A stretch of 41,793 nt of DNA from Buchnera aphidicola (Pemphigus obesinymphae) (GTDB taxonomy: Bacteria; Pseudomonadota; Gammaproteobacteria; Enterobacterales; Enterobacteriaceae): assembly GCF_026122815.1 (NCBI RefSeq), contig NZ_JAIWQW010000006.1, positions 1 through 41,793 on the forward strand, given 5' to 3'. Both the position numbers and the translations under genes were made by a program. Shown piece by piece: positions 1 through 8,907 of the stretch. The notes below the pieces were generated by a model. It made no database searches. It was given only the letters and a program-made list of their open reading frames with translations, and had not been told where the DNA came from. Each line of letters opens with the position of its first letter. Within the stretch, counting starts at the first letter, position 1.

Positions 1-22
1 TATGATAAGGTAGATTATACAA

Positions 23-1117
23 ATGAATAAATCTATGCTTGATAAATTACAACATTTACAAGATCGTTTCGAAGAGTTAGAGATGATGCTATCTGAAACT
101 AATCCAAAACTAGATAAAGATAAACTATGTGCTTTATCCAAAGAGTATTTAAAATTATCTAATATTAGTCGTTATTTTTTAGATTGGAAAAAAAATCAGC
201 AAGAAATAGAAAATTTAAGTTTGTTGTTAGATGATAATGAAATTCGCGTGTTAGCTGAAGAAGAGTTATTTTTAGCCAAGAAAAAATCGGAAATTTTAAA
301 TAAAAAAATAAAGACATTGTTAATACCAAAAGATCCTTATGATTCACGTAGTTGTTTTATTGAAATTCGTGCTGCCACAGGTGGAGATGAAGCAGCGATT
401 TTTGCTGGTGATTTATTGCGTATGTATATCAGATATGCAGAGCTTAATTTATGGAAAACAGAAATAATTAGTATTAGTGAAAATGAAAAAGGTGGTTTTA
501 AAGAAGTTATAGCTAAGATTAAAGGGAAAGGTGTGAGTGGAAAGTTAAAATTTGAATCTGGAGGACATCGAGTTCAAAGAATTCCTAAAACTGAGTCACA
601 AGGTCGAGTTCACACTTCAACATGTACAGTGGCTATTATGCCTGAAGTGTTATCATTAGAAAAAATTGTTATTCGTCCAAGTGATTTAAAAATAGACACA
701 TTTCGTTCTTCAGGAGCAGGTGGTCAACATGTAAATACCACTGATTCTGCAATTAGAATTACTCATCTTCCAACAGGTCATGTAGTAGAATGTCAAGATG
801 AACGTTCGCAACATAAAAATAAGGCTAAAGCTTTATCTGTTTTATCTGCTCGTATTCATGCTGCTGAGTCTAAAAAAATTCATGAAAACAATGCATTTGT
901 GCGTCGTAATTTATTAGGAACTGGAGAGAGATCTGATCGAAGTAGAACTTATAATTTCCCACAAAATAGAGTAACAGATCATAGAATTAATTTAACTTTA
1001 TATAGTTTAGATGAAGTTTTACAAGGTAATTTAGATCTTATCATTAATCCAATAATTCAAGAGAATCAAGCAGAAATACTTTCCTCTTTATCCGATAAAT
1101 ACGATGACTGTTTATGA
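23..1117 (+). CDS. prfA: Peptide chain release factor 1 (RF1)
   Basis: RF1 recognises UAA and UAG stop codons and triggers hydrolysis of peptidyl-tRNA in the ribosome. The 364-residue protein runs full length against E. coli RF1. The catalytic GGQ sits at 233-235 within the conserved [17 protein letters not shown] block, exactly the E. coli position. The codon-recognition tripeptide at 188-190 reads PKT; E. coli has PAT, but the middle residue is variable in the family. A Shine-Dalgarno-like AAGG lies about 12 bases before the ATG. The last 14 bases overlap prmC, whose product methylates the GGQ glutamine, so the two are probably translationally coupled. hemA, the usual upstream neighbour, would lie outside the window. 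Confidence 0.97.
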   Translation: MNKSMLDKLQHLQDRFEELEMMLSETNPKLDKDKLCALSKEYLKLSNISRYFLDWKKNQQEIENLSLLLDDNEIRVLAEEELFLAKKKSEILNKKIKTLLIPKDPYDSRSCFIEIRAATGGDEAAIFAGDLLRMYIRYAELNLWKTEIISISENEKGGFKEVIAKIKGKGVSGKLKFESGGHRVQRIPKTESQGRVHTSTCTVAIMPEVLSLEKIVIRPSDLKIDTFRSSGAGGQHVNTTDSAIRITHLPTGHVVECQDERSQHKNKAKALSVLSARIHAAESKKIHENNAFVRRNLLGTGERSDRSRTYNFPQNRVTDHRINLTLYSLDEVLQGNLDLIINPIIQENQAEILSSLSDKYDDCL

Positions 1118-1934
1118 GTGGTTGCTGTATGCAACGAAAGAATTATCTAGTTGTGGATATTATAAACTTGATGCTGAAGTTTTATTAAGTTTTATTATAA
1201 AAAAATCTAAAGCATGGTTAATAATTAATGAAAACTATCGATTAAATACAGAAGAACTAAATCAAATAAATTATTTGCTAAAACGTCGTATGTTAGGAGA
1301 ACCAATAGCATATTTATTAGGGAAAAAAGAATTTTGGTCACTTACTTTTATCGTTTCGAAATTTGTATTAATTCCTAGAGCAGATACAGAGATTTTAGTA
1401 GAACATACTTTGATGAAGTTAACTGATGCACCATCTAAAATATTAGATTTAGGTACTGGATGTGGATCAATAGCCTTATCTTTGGCTACAATGAGATCTG
1501 ATTGTGATATTACTGGAATTGATTGTATTATGGAATCTATTTATTTAGCTAAACATAATGCTAATAGATTCAAAATAAATAATGTGAGATTTTTCAACAG
1601 TAATTGGTTTTCTTTGTTAGGAAAAGAAAAATTTGATATTATCGTTAGCAATCCTCCTTATATTAAGGTAGAAGATATTAATTTGTTGGGAAAAGACATT
1701 TTTTTTGAACCTTTTATTTCTTTAATATCATCTAATAATGGATTAGCTGATATTGAACATATCATCAAGTATGCAAAAAAACATTTAAATTATTTAGGTT
1801 GGTTATTATTAGAACATAGTCACGATCAAAAAAAAGAAATTCAAAATATGTTTAAACATTATCGTTTTTTTGAAATATCATCTTATAAAGATTATTCAGG
1901 TAATGATCGGATTACCATTGGAAGAAATATATGA
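1104..1934 (+). CDS. prmC: Release factor glutamine N5-methyltransferase
   Basis: PrmC (HemK) uses S-adenosylmethionine to methylate the glutamine of the GGQ motif in RF1 and RF2, which raises termination efficiency. The 276-residue protein has an N-terminal helical RF-binding domain (about 1-80). It then has a Rossmann-type methyltransferase domain with a glycine-rich SAM motif ([15 protein letters not shown]) and the substrate-binding NPPY motif at 183-186, the same place as in E. coli (277 residues). The ATG lies inside the end of prfA, in another frame, with a 14-base overlap. This arrangement is conserved in enterics and suggests coupling by termination and reinitiation. Confidence 0.97.
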   Translation: MTVYEWLLYATKELSSCGYYKLDAEVLLSFIIKKSKAWLIINENYRLNTEELNQINYLLKRRMLGEPIAYLLGKKEFWSLTFIVSKFVLIPRADTEILVEHTLMKLTDAPSKILDLGTGCGSIALSLATMRSDCDITGIDCIMESIYLAKHNANRFKINNVRFFNSNWFSLLGKEKFDIIVSNPPYIKVEDINLLGKDIFFEPFISLISSNNGLADIEHIIKYAKKHLNYLGWLLLEHSHDQKKEIQNMFKHYRFFEISSYKDYSGNDRITIGRNI

Positions 1935-2242
1935 ACACATGTTATGATAGTAATCATTTTTTAATGTAAAATTTTTTTATAAGAAATAAACTAAGTTAAT
2001 ATTTTTTAAAGAAATTAAATTTTAAATCATAAATGTTATGTACTATATTCTTTAATGTCTTTCATTTTTATTAATTAAAATATTTGTGTTATGATAATGT
2101 ATAATATGTGTTCATGTAAATTATTGAATTGAAAAAAATAAAACTAGTATTTGGTGCGAAGAAAGTAAACGTATTTTAGTTAATTTATTTTTAAAATCAT
2201 ATATTTACAGTAAGTTATAAAAATATTATTATTGGGAATAAT
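1935..2242 (+). other. AT-rich spacer, probable site of lost sirB2
   Basis: This 308-bp gap separates prmC from sirB1. In E. coli sirB2 lies between these genes. No open frame here resembles SirB2 and I see no RNA gene. A TATAAT hexamer at 2100-2105 could be a -10 box for sirB1, but no convincing -35 lies 16-18 bases upstream. The gap is best read as eroded gene remnant plus a promoter. Confidence 0.5.
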
Positions 2243-3052
2243 ATGACATCATTTGTTAATCTTGATTTTTCTAAATTACCACTTTGTGAGACTATTATAA
2301 CTGCTTTTCGGACTATTCGTAAAGATTTTCCTTCAGAAGATGTTTTTTCTGAATTGCAAGATAGAATAGATGAAGCCAGGTCATATATCTCTAACGAAAC
2401 TAATAAAACCAATCAGTTAAAAAAACTAATAGAATTATTTTATAATCATTGGAAATTTGGAGGAGCTGATGGTAAATATTTGCTTTCAGATGTACTGTGG
2501 TTAGATTACGTATTGAAAACACGCCAAGGAACAGCTGTATCATTAGGAATAATATTATTGCATATTGCTCATAAATTAGAGTTACCGTTAATGCCTGTTA
2601 TTTTCCCCACTCAATTAATTTTACGTTCTGATAAAAATGATAATGAAGTATGGTTAATAAATCCTTTTAATGGTGAAACTTTAGATGAACATATTTTAGG
2701 AGTATGGTTAAAGGGGAACATTAGTCCAACCACAGAATTATATGAAAATGATTTGTATGAAGCTAATTCTTTTGCCGTCATGAGAAAAATATTAGATACT
2801 TTAAAGTCAGCACTAATGGAAGAAAAAAAAATGGAATTAGCATTAAACGTTAGCAACGTATTGTTAAAAATTAATCCGGACGATCCTTATGAAATTCGTG
2901 ATCGAGGATTAATTTATGCTCAATTAGAATGTAATCATATTGCTTTGACAGATTTAATTTATTTTGTAGAGCATTGTCCTGAAGATCCAATCAGCGAAAT
3001 TATAAAAGTACAAATTCATTCTATTGAACAAAGGAGAATAATATTGCATTAG
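2243..3052 (+). CDS. sirB1: SirB1 family protein (transglutaminase-like plus TPR)
   Basis: The 269-residue product has the same length as E. coli SirB1 (YchA) and aligns along its whole length. Shared blocks include PLCETIITAFRTIRKDFPS, RQGTAVSLG, LPVIFPTQLILR, WLINPFNGETLDEH, VWLKGNISP and the C-terminal NPDDPYEIRDRGLIYAQL. The N-terminal two thirds belong to the transglutaminase-like SirB1 fold and the C-terminus resembles a tetratricopeptide repeat. The precise biochemical role is unknown; the name comes from an old link to Salmonella invasion-gene regulation that cannot apply here. A GGGA ribosome site stands about six bases before the ATG. Retention next to prfA-prmC in a reduced genome hints at a housekeeping role, which is inference. 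Confidence 0.93.
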   Translation: MTSFVNLDFSKLPLCETIITAFRTIRKDFPSEDVFSELQDRIDEARSYISNETNKTNQLKKLIELFYNHWKFGGADGKYLLSDVLWLDYVLKTRQGTAVSLGIILLHIAHKLELPLMPVIFPTQLILRSDKNDNEVWLINPFNGETLDEHILGVWLKGNISPTTELYENDLYEANSFAVMRKILDTLKSALMEEKKMELALNVSNVLLKINPDDPYEIRDRGLIYAQLECNHIALTDLIYFVEHCPEDPISEIIKVQIHSIEQRRIILH

Positions 3053-3952
3053 TTTTTTAATGATGTTTATTTATATGTATTAGTATAATTGGTGAAATAT
3101 GTTCATAACAGTAATTCAAGTATATATTTTTATATTCGTTTTTTTATAAATATGTATTCTATTAATGTATGCATGCTACTATCTTTGTTTTTTTTAAATA
3201 AACATTTATATCAGAATATTAAATTTTTAACATATGTATCTGCGAAATATTATTTTAAAGATTGACAACAATATTTTAAATATACAGATATGAAGTAAGG
3301 TTTATTAAGTAATGTTGGTATTTTCCTCCTTGACGTTTATTTAGGTTAGCGATAGGATATATTGATATCGCTTCCTCTATTTTTATCTTTAATAAAATCT
3401 TGTTATATTTTCTGCAACGGGTTTATATTCTGCTATATAATACTCTTTTTAATAAAAAAATAGTATTTACTTTTTTATATTTTTTCGCTGAGATGTGATT
3501 AAAAATCATATTTTATGATTTTAAATCATATTTATTTTTTAGTATATGATGATTTATTATAACGGTGATTATTTTATACAAGCGAAAAAACTAATAGTGT
3601 TAAATAATACTTTATTTGAATATATGTTAATTTTAAGATAATAAAATAATATTAATAAGTAATGATTAATATTGTTTTATATTTTAATTTTTCAGAAATA
3701 TTTGGTGTATTTTAAATTTTAAATAATTTTTAGTTCTTACTTTTAATATTTTAATAATAATATTTTTAGTTTTATATCTTATTTAAAATTTAAATATTTA
3801 TTTATTAATGAAATGTTATTAGATTTCAGTATTATTTAATTTACGTCTTATTTAAAATTAAGAATTAATAGTTTCTATTTTTAATAATGTAAAAATTAAT
3901 TTTTAATTATATTTTTTATGTTTAATATTATTTTTTTTTAATGGGTTAATAA
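3053..3952. other. 900-bp non-coding spacer between sirB1 and ackA
   Basis: This is the longest gap in the window. Most of it is nearly pure A+T with no credible open frame. Around 3260-3500 the composition is noticeably less AT-biased. That part contains a TTGACA hexamer (3263-3268 or within a base of it) and a 6-7 bp hairpin whose arms GCGATA (3349-3354) and TATCGC (3366-3371) enclose an 11-base loop. I could not match it to a tRNA, 4.5S RNA, RNase P RNA or any protein in six frames. In E. coli yfbV lies upstream of ackA and kdsA follows sirB1, so this may be an eroded gene. A small RNA is possible but unproven. Confidence 0.5.
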
Positions 3953-5167
3953 ATGTTAAATCAATTGGTATTAGTATTAAATTGTGGTAGTTCTTCTTTG
4001 AAATTTTCCATTATTAATCCCAATAATGGTAAAAAATTTTTATTTGGTATAGTAGATTCTTTATTGTTACCAAAATCACGTGTTATTTGGACGAATAATT
4101 CTATTCAACATAAACATTTTTTGAATGAAAAAACGTCACATATAATGGCCCTTAACTTTGTTTTTAAAAAAATTCTAAAAAAAGAGGTAAAATTATTTCA
4201 GTCTATTGTTGCAATAGGACATCGGGTAGTTCACGGAGGAGAAAAACTAAAAAAATCTGTTCTTATAGATACCAAAGTGATTAATCATATTGAAGAGGCT
4301 TCTTGTTTTGCTCCTTTACATAATCCTATAAATATTTGTGGAATAAAAACCACTTTAAACCTTTTACCTAATTTATCTGAAAAAAATGTCGCTGTATTTG
4401 ATACAGCTTTTCATCAAACTATGCCAGAAACATCTTATTTGTATGCAATACCTTATTTTTATTATAGTAATTATAATATAAGAAGATATGGAGCACATGG
4501 TATTAGTCATCAATATATTACTTATCAGACTGCAAAAATATTAAATAAATCATCTGTATCATTAAATATTATTTCTTGTCATTTAGGAAACGGTGCTTCT
4601 GTAGCTGCTATTTGTCGGGGTTTGTGTGTAGATACTTCAATGGGATTAACTCCTTTAGAAGGTTTAGTAATGGGGACCCGAAGTGGAGATATTGATCCTG
4701 CTATTATTTTTTTTATGAATAATAAGTTAGGTATTTCAATACAAGAAATTTATAAGATTTTAACTTTAGATTCTGGTTTATTGGGATTAAATGGTAAAAG
4801 TAGTGACTTACGTTATGCAGAAAACAAATATTATTTTGACAAAAATTCAAAAAGATCGATTGATGTTTTTTGTCATCGATTAGCGAAATATATTGCAGGT
4901 TATACTGCTTTAATGGAAGATCGATTAGATGCTGTCGTATTTACAGGTGGAATTGGAGAAAATTCCGTATTAGTGAGAGAATTGACTTTATCTAGATTAT
5001 CTTTATTGGGAATAAAAGTAGATGTTAAACGTAATTTGCAAGTAAGATCGGGTCTTTGTGGATTTATAAATATAGAAGGGACTACGCCAGTTCTAGTTAT
5101 TCCTAGTAATGAGGATTTAATTATAGCACAAGAAACGATTTCTTTAATTAATAAGATCAATGAATAA
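3953..5167 (+). CDS. ackA: Acetate kinase
   Basis: Acetate kinase converts acetyl phosphate and ADP to acetate and ATP in the cytosol, completing substrate-level ATP formation from acetyl-CoA together with Pta. The 404-residue protein (E. coli 400) shows the ASKHA-fold phosphate motif LNCGSSSLKF near the N-terminus, Arg91 in IGHRVVHGG, and the catalytic Asp150 in FDTAFHQTMP. It also has RRYGAHGISH, CHLGNGASV, MGTRSGDIDP and FTGGIGENS. All known catalytic positions appear intact. The start gives MLNQLVLVLNCGSS, aligned with the E. coli N-terminus. pta begins about 60 bases downstream on the same strand, so the two are probably one transcript. Confidence 0.97.
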   Translation: MLNQLVLVLNCGSSSLKFSIINPNNGKKFLFGIVDSLLLPKSRVIWTNNSIQHKHFLNEKTSHIMALNFVFKKILKKEVKLFQSIVAIGHRVVHGGEKLKKSVLIDTKVINHIEEASCFAPLHNPINICGIKTTLNLLPNLSEKNVAVFDTAFHQTMPETSYLYAIPYFYYSNYNIRRYGAHGISHQYITYQTAKILNKSSVSLNIISCHLGNGASVAAICRGLCVDTSMGLTPLEGLVMGTRSGDIDPAIIFFMNNKLGISIQEIYKILTLDSGLLGLNGKSSDLRYAENKYYFDKNSKRSIDVFCHRLAKYIAGYTALMEDRLDAVVFTGGIGENSVLVRELTLSRLSLLGIKVDVKRNLQVRSGLCGFINIEGTTPVLVIPSNEDLIIAQETISLINKINE

Positions 5168-5227
5168 CTAAAAGAAATAAATGTTTTTTATATTGTAAAT
5201 ATGATTCAAAATTATGAGAGGTATTTA

Positions 5228-7372
5228 ATGTTACGCAATATAATGTTAATTCCAGTGGGAAGTCATGTTGAATTAACAGCTATTACTATTGGATTAATAA
5301 AATCGATAACAGATCAAAATTTAAACGTTTGTTTTTTTAAACCTGTTGTTGAATGTCATAATAATAAAATTAAGCATAATACCACAAGTTTATTTCTTGA
5401 GAATGATTCTATATTTTGTGTTAAACCTATTAAATTAGTGTATACAGAATCTTTTTTTAGTATCAATTATACTAATATATTACTAGATAAAATTTTTACT
5501 CAATTTAACAAATATAAAAAAGAATATGACATTATGGTGATAGAAGGATTCTTATCTACTGAAATAGGTATAATGTCCAATATATTAAACTACAAGATTG
5601 CAAAAATATTAAATTCTGAGATCATTTTTATTATTAAAGAAGATAATAAAATTGATAGTTCATTAATAGAATGCACATATTTTTTAAAAAAAGTTTTTGA
5701 AGAGGAAAATGGTCTAAAGAAATCGGGTATTATCATTGATAAAACTAATAAAGAAATTGTCGATAATACAAAATGTTTTTTTAACAAAGATAAGAATGAT
5801 ATAGCAATAAAAAAAATAAGTACCTGTGATAACTTTTATAAGAATGAATATTTGTTTTTTAAAAAAAATAAATTACAATTATTAGCTGTTATTCCATTTA
5901 GTAAAAAATTAATTAAAATACCAATTATCTACTTTTTTAAGTATTTAGATGTGCATATAATGAGTATGGGTGAAATAAATTGTTATTTTATAGAAAAGAT
6001 TATTTTATTTGATCAATATTGTTCTATTTTACAAAACGATAAGATTTTAAATTCTGTTTTAATAATTCCTTTTGATCAATTGCAATGGGTAGCTAGAACA
6101 TTTTTAGATAAAATAAAAAACAGTAAGGTTGTTTTAATTTTGTTAACTGGAATGAAAGAATGTAAGTATAAGAATACTGTTTTTTTTAAAAATTATAAAA
6201 AAATTCGTGTACCTATTTTATCAGTCAGTACGAATACATTAAAAATATTATCAAAATTATATTCTTTTAACTTAAAAGTTAATTTTAAAGATTCTATCCG
6301 ATTAGAGATGATAAAAAATCATGTTTCTGATTATATTAATCGTGATTGGTTATTATCTTTAAAAAAATCGATAGTATTAAATAAGAATATAAGTCCTACT
6401 TTGTTCCTTAATCGTTTAATAAAATTATCGAGCAGAGTGAAAAAAAGAATTATCTTACCTGAAGGTTATGATAGTCGTATAATTAAATCTGCATTTATTT
6501 GTCAAGAAAAAGGTATTGCTGATTGTATATTATTAGGAAATCCCAAAAGGATACATGATATAGCGTTGAAAGAAGGGATTTTATTGAACAAATACAATAA
6601 TATTATTGATCCTGAACAAATAAGAAATAATTATTTAACGCGGTTAGTTAACTTAAGAAGTCATAAAGGAATGACTTTTATACATGCTAAAGAAATGATC
6701 AAAGATAACATAGTTTTAGCAACTTTGATGTTAGATAATAATGATGTTGATGGTATAGTTGCTGGAGCTATCAATTCTACGGCGAACACTGTTCGACCTG
6801 CATTACAGTTTATTAAAATGAAATCAGGTTTTTCTTTAGTATCTTCTTTATTTTTTATGTTGCTGCCAAACAAAATATTAATATATGCAGATTGTGCAAT
6901 TAATATTGAACCTAATTCTGATGAATTAGCTGATATCGCTATTCAATCGGCAGACACTGCCAAATTGTTAGGAATAGATCCCAAAATAGCTATGATTTCA
7001 TATGCAACGTATACATCTGGATCTGGTAAAACGGTCGATAAAGTAAGAAAAGCGACATATATAGTAAAACAAAAACGTCCGGATTTAATTGTAGATGGTC
7101 CTCTTCAATATGATGCGGCTACAGTTCCACAGATCTCTATTTTGAAATCACCTAAATCTTGTATTGCTGGTTGCGCAAATATATTGATATTTCCAGATCT
7201 TAATACTGGTAATACAGTATATAAAGCAGTTCAACGTTTGGCTAAAGTAATTGCTGTTGGTCCAATTTTGCAAGGTTTTAAAAAACCGGTGAATGATTTA
7301 TCACGGGGTGCTACGATTGAAGATATAGTTTATACTATTGCAATGACATCTATTCAATCTATATCGTTATAA
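5228..7372 (+). CDS. pta: Phosphate acetyltransferase
   Basis: Pta interconverts acetyl-CoA plus phosphate and acetyl phosphate plus CoA, feeding AckA. I chose the ATG at 5228, nine codons inside the longest open frame. It follows GAGAGG at good spacing, gives MLRNIMLIPVGS matching the E. coli N-terminus, and yields 714 residues, the E. coli length. The catalytic PTA/PTB domain occupies roughly 390-714 and is well conserved (LPEGYDSRIIKSA, DGIVAGAINSTANTVRP, RPDLIVDGPLQYDAA, FPDLNTGNTVYKAVQR). The N-terminal BioD-like and middle DRTGG-type regions are far more diverged and rich in Lys, Asn and Ile. The P-loop-like stretch of the N-terminus is altered (GSHVELT where E. coli has GTSVGLT). Confidence 0.96.
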   Translation: MLRNIMLIPVGSHVELTAITIGLIKSITDQNLNVCFFKPVVECHNNKIKHNTTSLFLENDSIFCVKPIKLVYTESFFSINYTNILLDKIFTQFNKYKKEYDIMVIEGFLSTEIGIMSNILNYKIAKILNSEIIFIIKEDNKIDSSLIECTYFLKKVFEEENGLKKSGIIIDKTNKEIVDNTKCFFNKDKNDIAIKKISTCDNFYKNEYLFFKKNKLQLLAVIPFSKKLIKIPIIYFFKYLDVHIMSMGEINCYFIEKIILFDQYCSILQNDKILNSVLIIPFDQLQWVARTFLDKIKNSKVVLILLTGMKECKYKNTVFFKNYKKIRVPILSVSTNTLKILSKLYSFNLKVNFKDSIRLEMIKNHVSDYINRDWLLSLKKSIVLNKNISPTLFLNRLIKLSSRVKKRIILPEGYDSRIIKSAFICQEKGIADCILLGNPKRIHDIALKEGILLNKYNNIIDPEQIRNNYLTRLVNLRSHKGMTFIHAKEMIKDNIVLATLMLDNNDVDGIVAGAINSTANTVRPALQFIKMKSGFSLVSSLFFMLLPNKILIYADCAINIEPNSDELADIAIQSADTAKLLGIDPKIAMISYATYTSGSGKTVDKVRKATYIVKQKRPDLIVDGPLQYDAATVPQISILKSPKSCIAGCANILIFPDLNTGNTVYKAVQRLAKVIAVGPILQGFKKPVNDLSRGATIEDIVYTIAMTSIQSISL

Positions 7373-7432
7373 ATGTATTATCATTTTTTTATGTTCATAA
7401 AACTAATTGCATTAAAAATTTAAACATAATTT

Positions 7433-7699
7433 TTATATTTTTATTTCAATATTTTCTTTGATTTTACAACAACAAGGTAAAATTTCTCCCGGATTAAGAT
7501 AAACTATCGGTTGAGATTTTGGAGATGTAATAACGGTACCTTTAATTAAATCTATTTTACATGATCCACAGTATCCTTGTCTACATTGATAATCAATTTT
7601 TATATTGTGAGACTCTAATATTTCTAAAAGGGTTTTATTTTTTTTATTTTTTTTTATTTGATAATTTTTGTTATATATTTTAATGTTCATTTTTGTCAT
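7433..7699 (-). CDS. yfaE: YfaE, 2Fe-2S ferredoxin for ribonucleotide reductase maintenance
   Basis: YfaE is a small plant-type ferredoxin that delivers electrons to NrdB to rebuild its diferric tyrosyl-radical cofactor. The 88-residue protein (E. coli 84) has the cluster motif CRQGYCGSC, giving Cys-x4-Cys-x2-Cys, and the fourth ligand within ILPCCCKIKEN. The reading frame opens at 7699, three bases after the nrdB stop. A second in-frame ATG three codons later (7690) aligns better with the E. coli start, so the exact start is uncertain. It is the last gene of the nrdA-nrdB-yfaE transcript, which meets pta convergently across a 60-bp AT-rich gap. Confidence 0.93.
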   Translation of the reverse strand: MTKMNIKIYNKNYQIKKNKKNKTLLEILESHNIKIDYQCRQGYCGSCKIDLIKGTVITSPKSQPIVYLNPGEILPCCCKIKENIEIKI

Positions 7700-7702
7700 A
7701 TC

Positions 7703-8833
7703 TTATAATTTGAAGTCGCTAAATTCAGAATCACTAATTTTAGAATCTATTTGTCCTATTAAATATGAACTAAGTTCTACTTCTTGAGGTGCATTTTGAA
7801 CATAATCTGAATTTAACCAAAAATTAATCCAAGGAATAGGATTAGTGTTTATTTTGAAAGGGGGTTTTAGTCCTATTGCTTTCATTCGAACGTTAGTAAT
7901 ATATTCTATATATTGGCAAAGAATATCTTTATTTAAACCCAACATAGAACCATCTTGAAATAAATATTCAGCCCATTTTTTTTCTTGATAAGCTATTAAT
8001 TTAAATAATTCGAATGCTTCTTTTTGACATTCTAATACGATTTTGTGCATTCCTTCATTATATTTTTTATTTTTAAAAATATTTAAGATATGTTGGGTTC
8101 CATTAAGATGTAAAGCTTCATCTCTAGCTATTAATCTGATTATTTTTGCATTTCCTTCCATCATTTGCTTTTCTGCAAAAGCAAAAGAACAAGCAAAACT
8201 AACATAAAATCGAATAGCTTCTAATGCATTTACACTTATGAAGCACAAATATAATTTTTTTTTCAATGAATTTAAATTAATATTAATTTTTTTATTTTTT
8301 ATTACATGGATACCTTCTCCTAAAAGATGCCAATAGCTAGTCATTGTAATAAGACTATCATAATAATAAGAAATATCTTTTGCACGTGTGGCAATATTTT
8401 CATTAACGATAATATCATCAAATATTAATGACGGTGAATGTATAATATTCCTTATTATGTGGGTGTATGATCTTGAATGAATTGTTTCTGAGAAAGACCA
8501 TGTTTGTATCCATGTCTCTAATTCAGGAATAGATACTATTGGCAAAAAAGCAACATTTGGACTTCTACCTTGAATAGAATCTAGAAGAGTTTGATATTTT
8601 AAATTACTAAGAAAAATGTGCTTTTCATGTTTTGGTAAATTTTGAAAGTCAATAAAGTCTTTAGAAAGATCTATTTCTTCAGGTCTCCAAAAGAAAGAAA
8701 GTTGTTTTTCTATTAATTTTTCAAAAATATTGTATTTTTGTTGGTCATATCGAGCAATATTAACTGGTTGTCCAAAAAACATCGGTTCACATAATTGATT
8801 ATTTTGTTTTTTGGAGAATGTTGTATATGCCAT
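7703..8833 (-). CDS. nrdB: Ribonucleoside-diphosphate reductase class Ia, beta subunit
   Basis: NrdB carries the diiron-tyrosyl radical that starts catalysis in NrdA, which reduces ribonucleoside diphosphates to deoxyribonucleotides for DNA synthesis. At 376 residues it equals the E. coli protein. Iron ligands and radical are all visible: Asp85, Glu116, His119 and radical Tyr123 ([11 protein letters not shown]), followed by the second ligand set in EKQMMEG and ARDEALH. The C-terminal tail ending [10 protein letters not shown], which docks into NrdA, is kept. It lies 74 bases after nrdA and 3 bases before yfaE in a conserved operon. Confidence 0.98.
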   Translation of the reverse strand: MAYTTFSKKQNNQLCEPMFFGQPVNIARYDQQKYNIFEKLIEKQLSFFWRPEEIDLSKDFIDFQNLPKHEKHIFLSNLKYQTLLDSIQGRSPNVAFLPIVSIPELETWIQTWSFSETIHSRSYTHIIRNIIHSPSLIFDDIIVNENIATRAKDISYYYDSLITMTSYWHLLGEGIHVIKNKKININLNSLKKKLYLCFISVNALEAIRFYVSFACSFAFAEKQMMEGNAKIIRLIARDEALHLNGTQHILNIFKNKKYNEGMHKIVLECQKEAFELFKLIAYQEKKWAEYLFQDGSMLGLNKDILCQYIEYITNVRMKAIGLKPPFKINTNPIPWINFWLNSDYVQNAPQEVELSSYLIGQIDSKISDSEFSDFKL

Positions 8834-8907
8834 GAGGTTGTTATCCTATATAATATATATTTTTAGTTAAATTTATTATTGCAATCATTTTTGTAAAAAG
8901 TGTAATT

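Noticed and set aside
3349-3371. tRNA or 4.5S RNA gene in the sirB1-ackA spacer
   Set aside because: Only one short hairpin is present; no T-arm GGTTCGA signature or other arms could be found.
5201-5227. Upstream extension of pta by nine codons
   Set aside because: The downstream ATG has GAGAGG before it, matches the E. coli N-terminus and gives 714 residues, so the longer start is unlikely.
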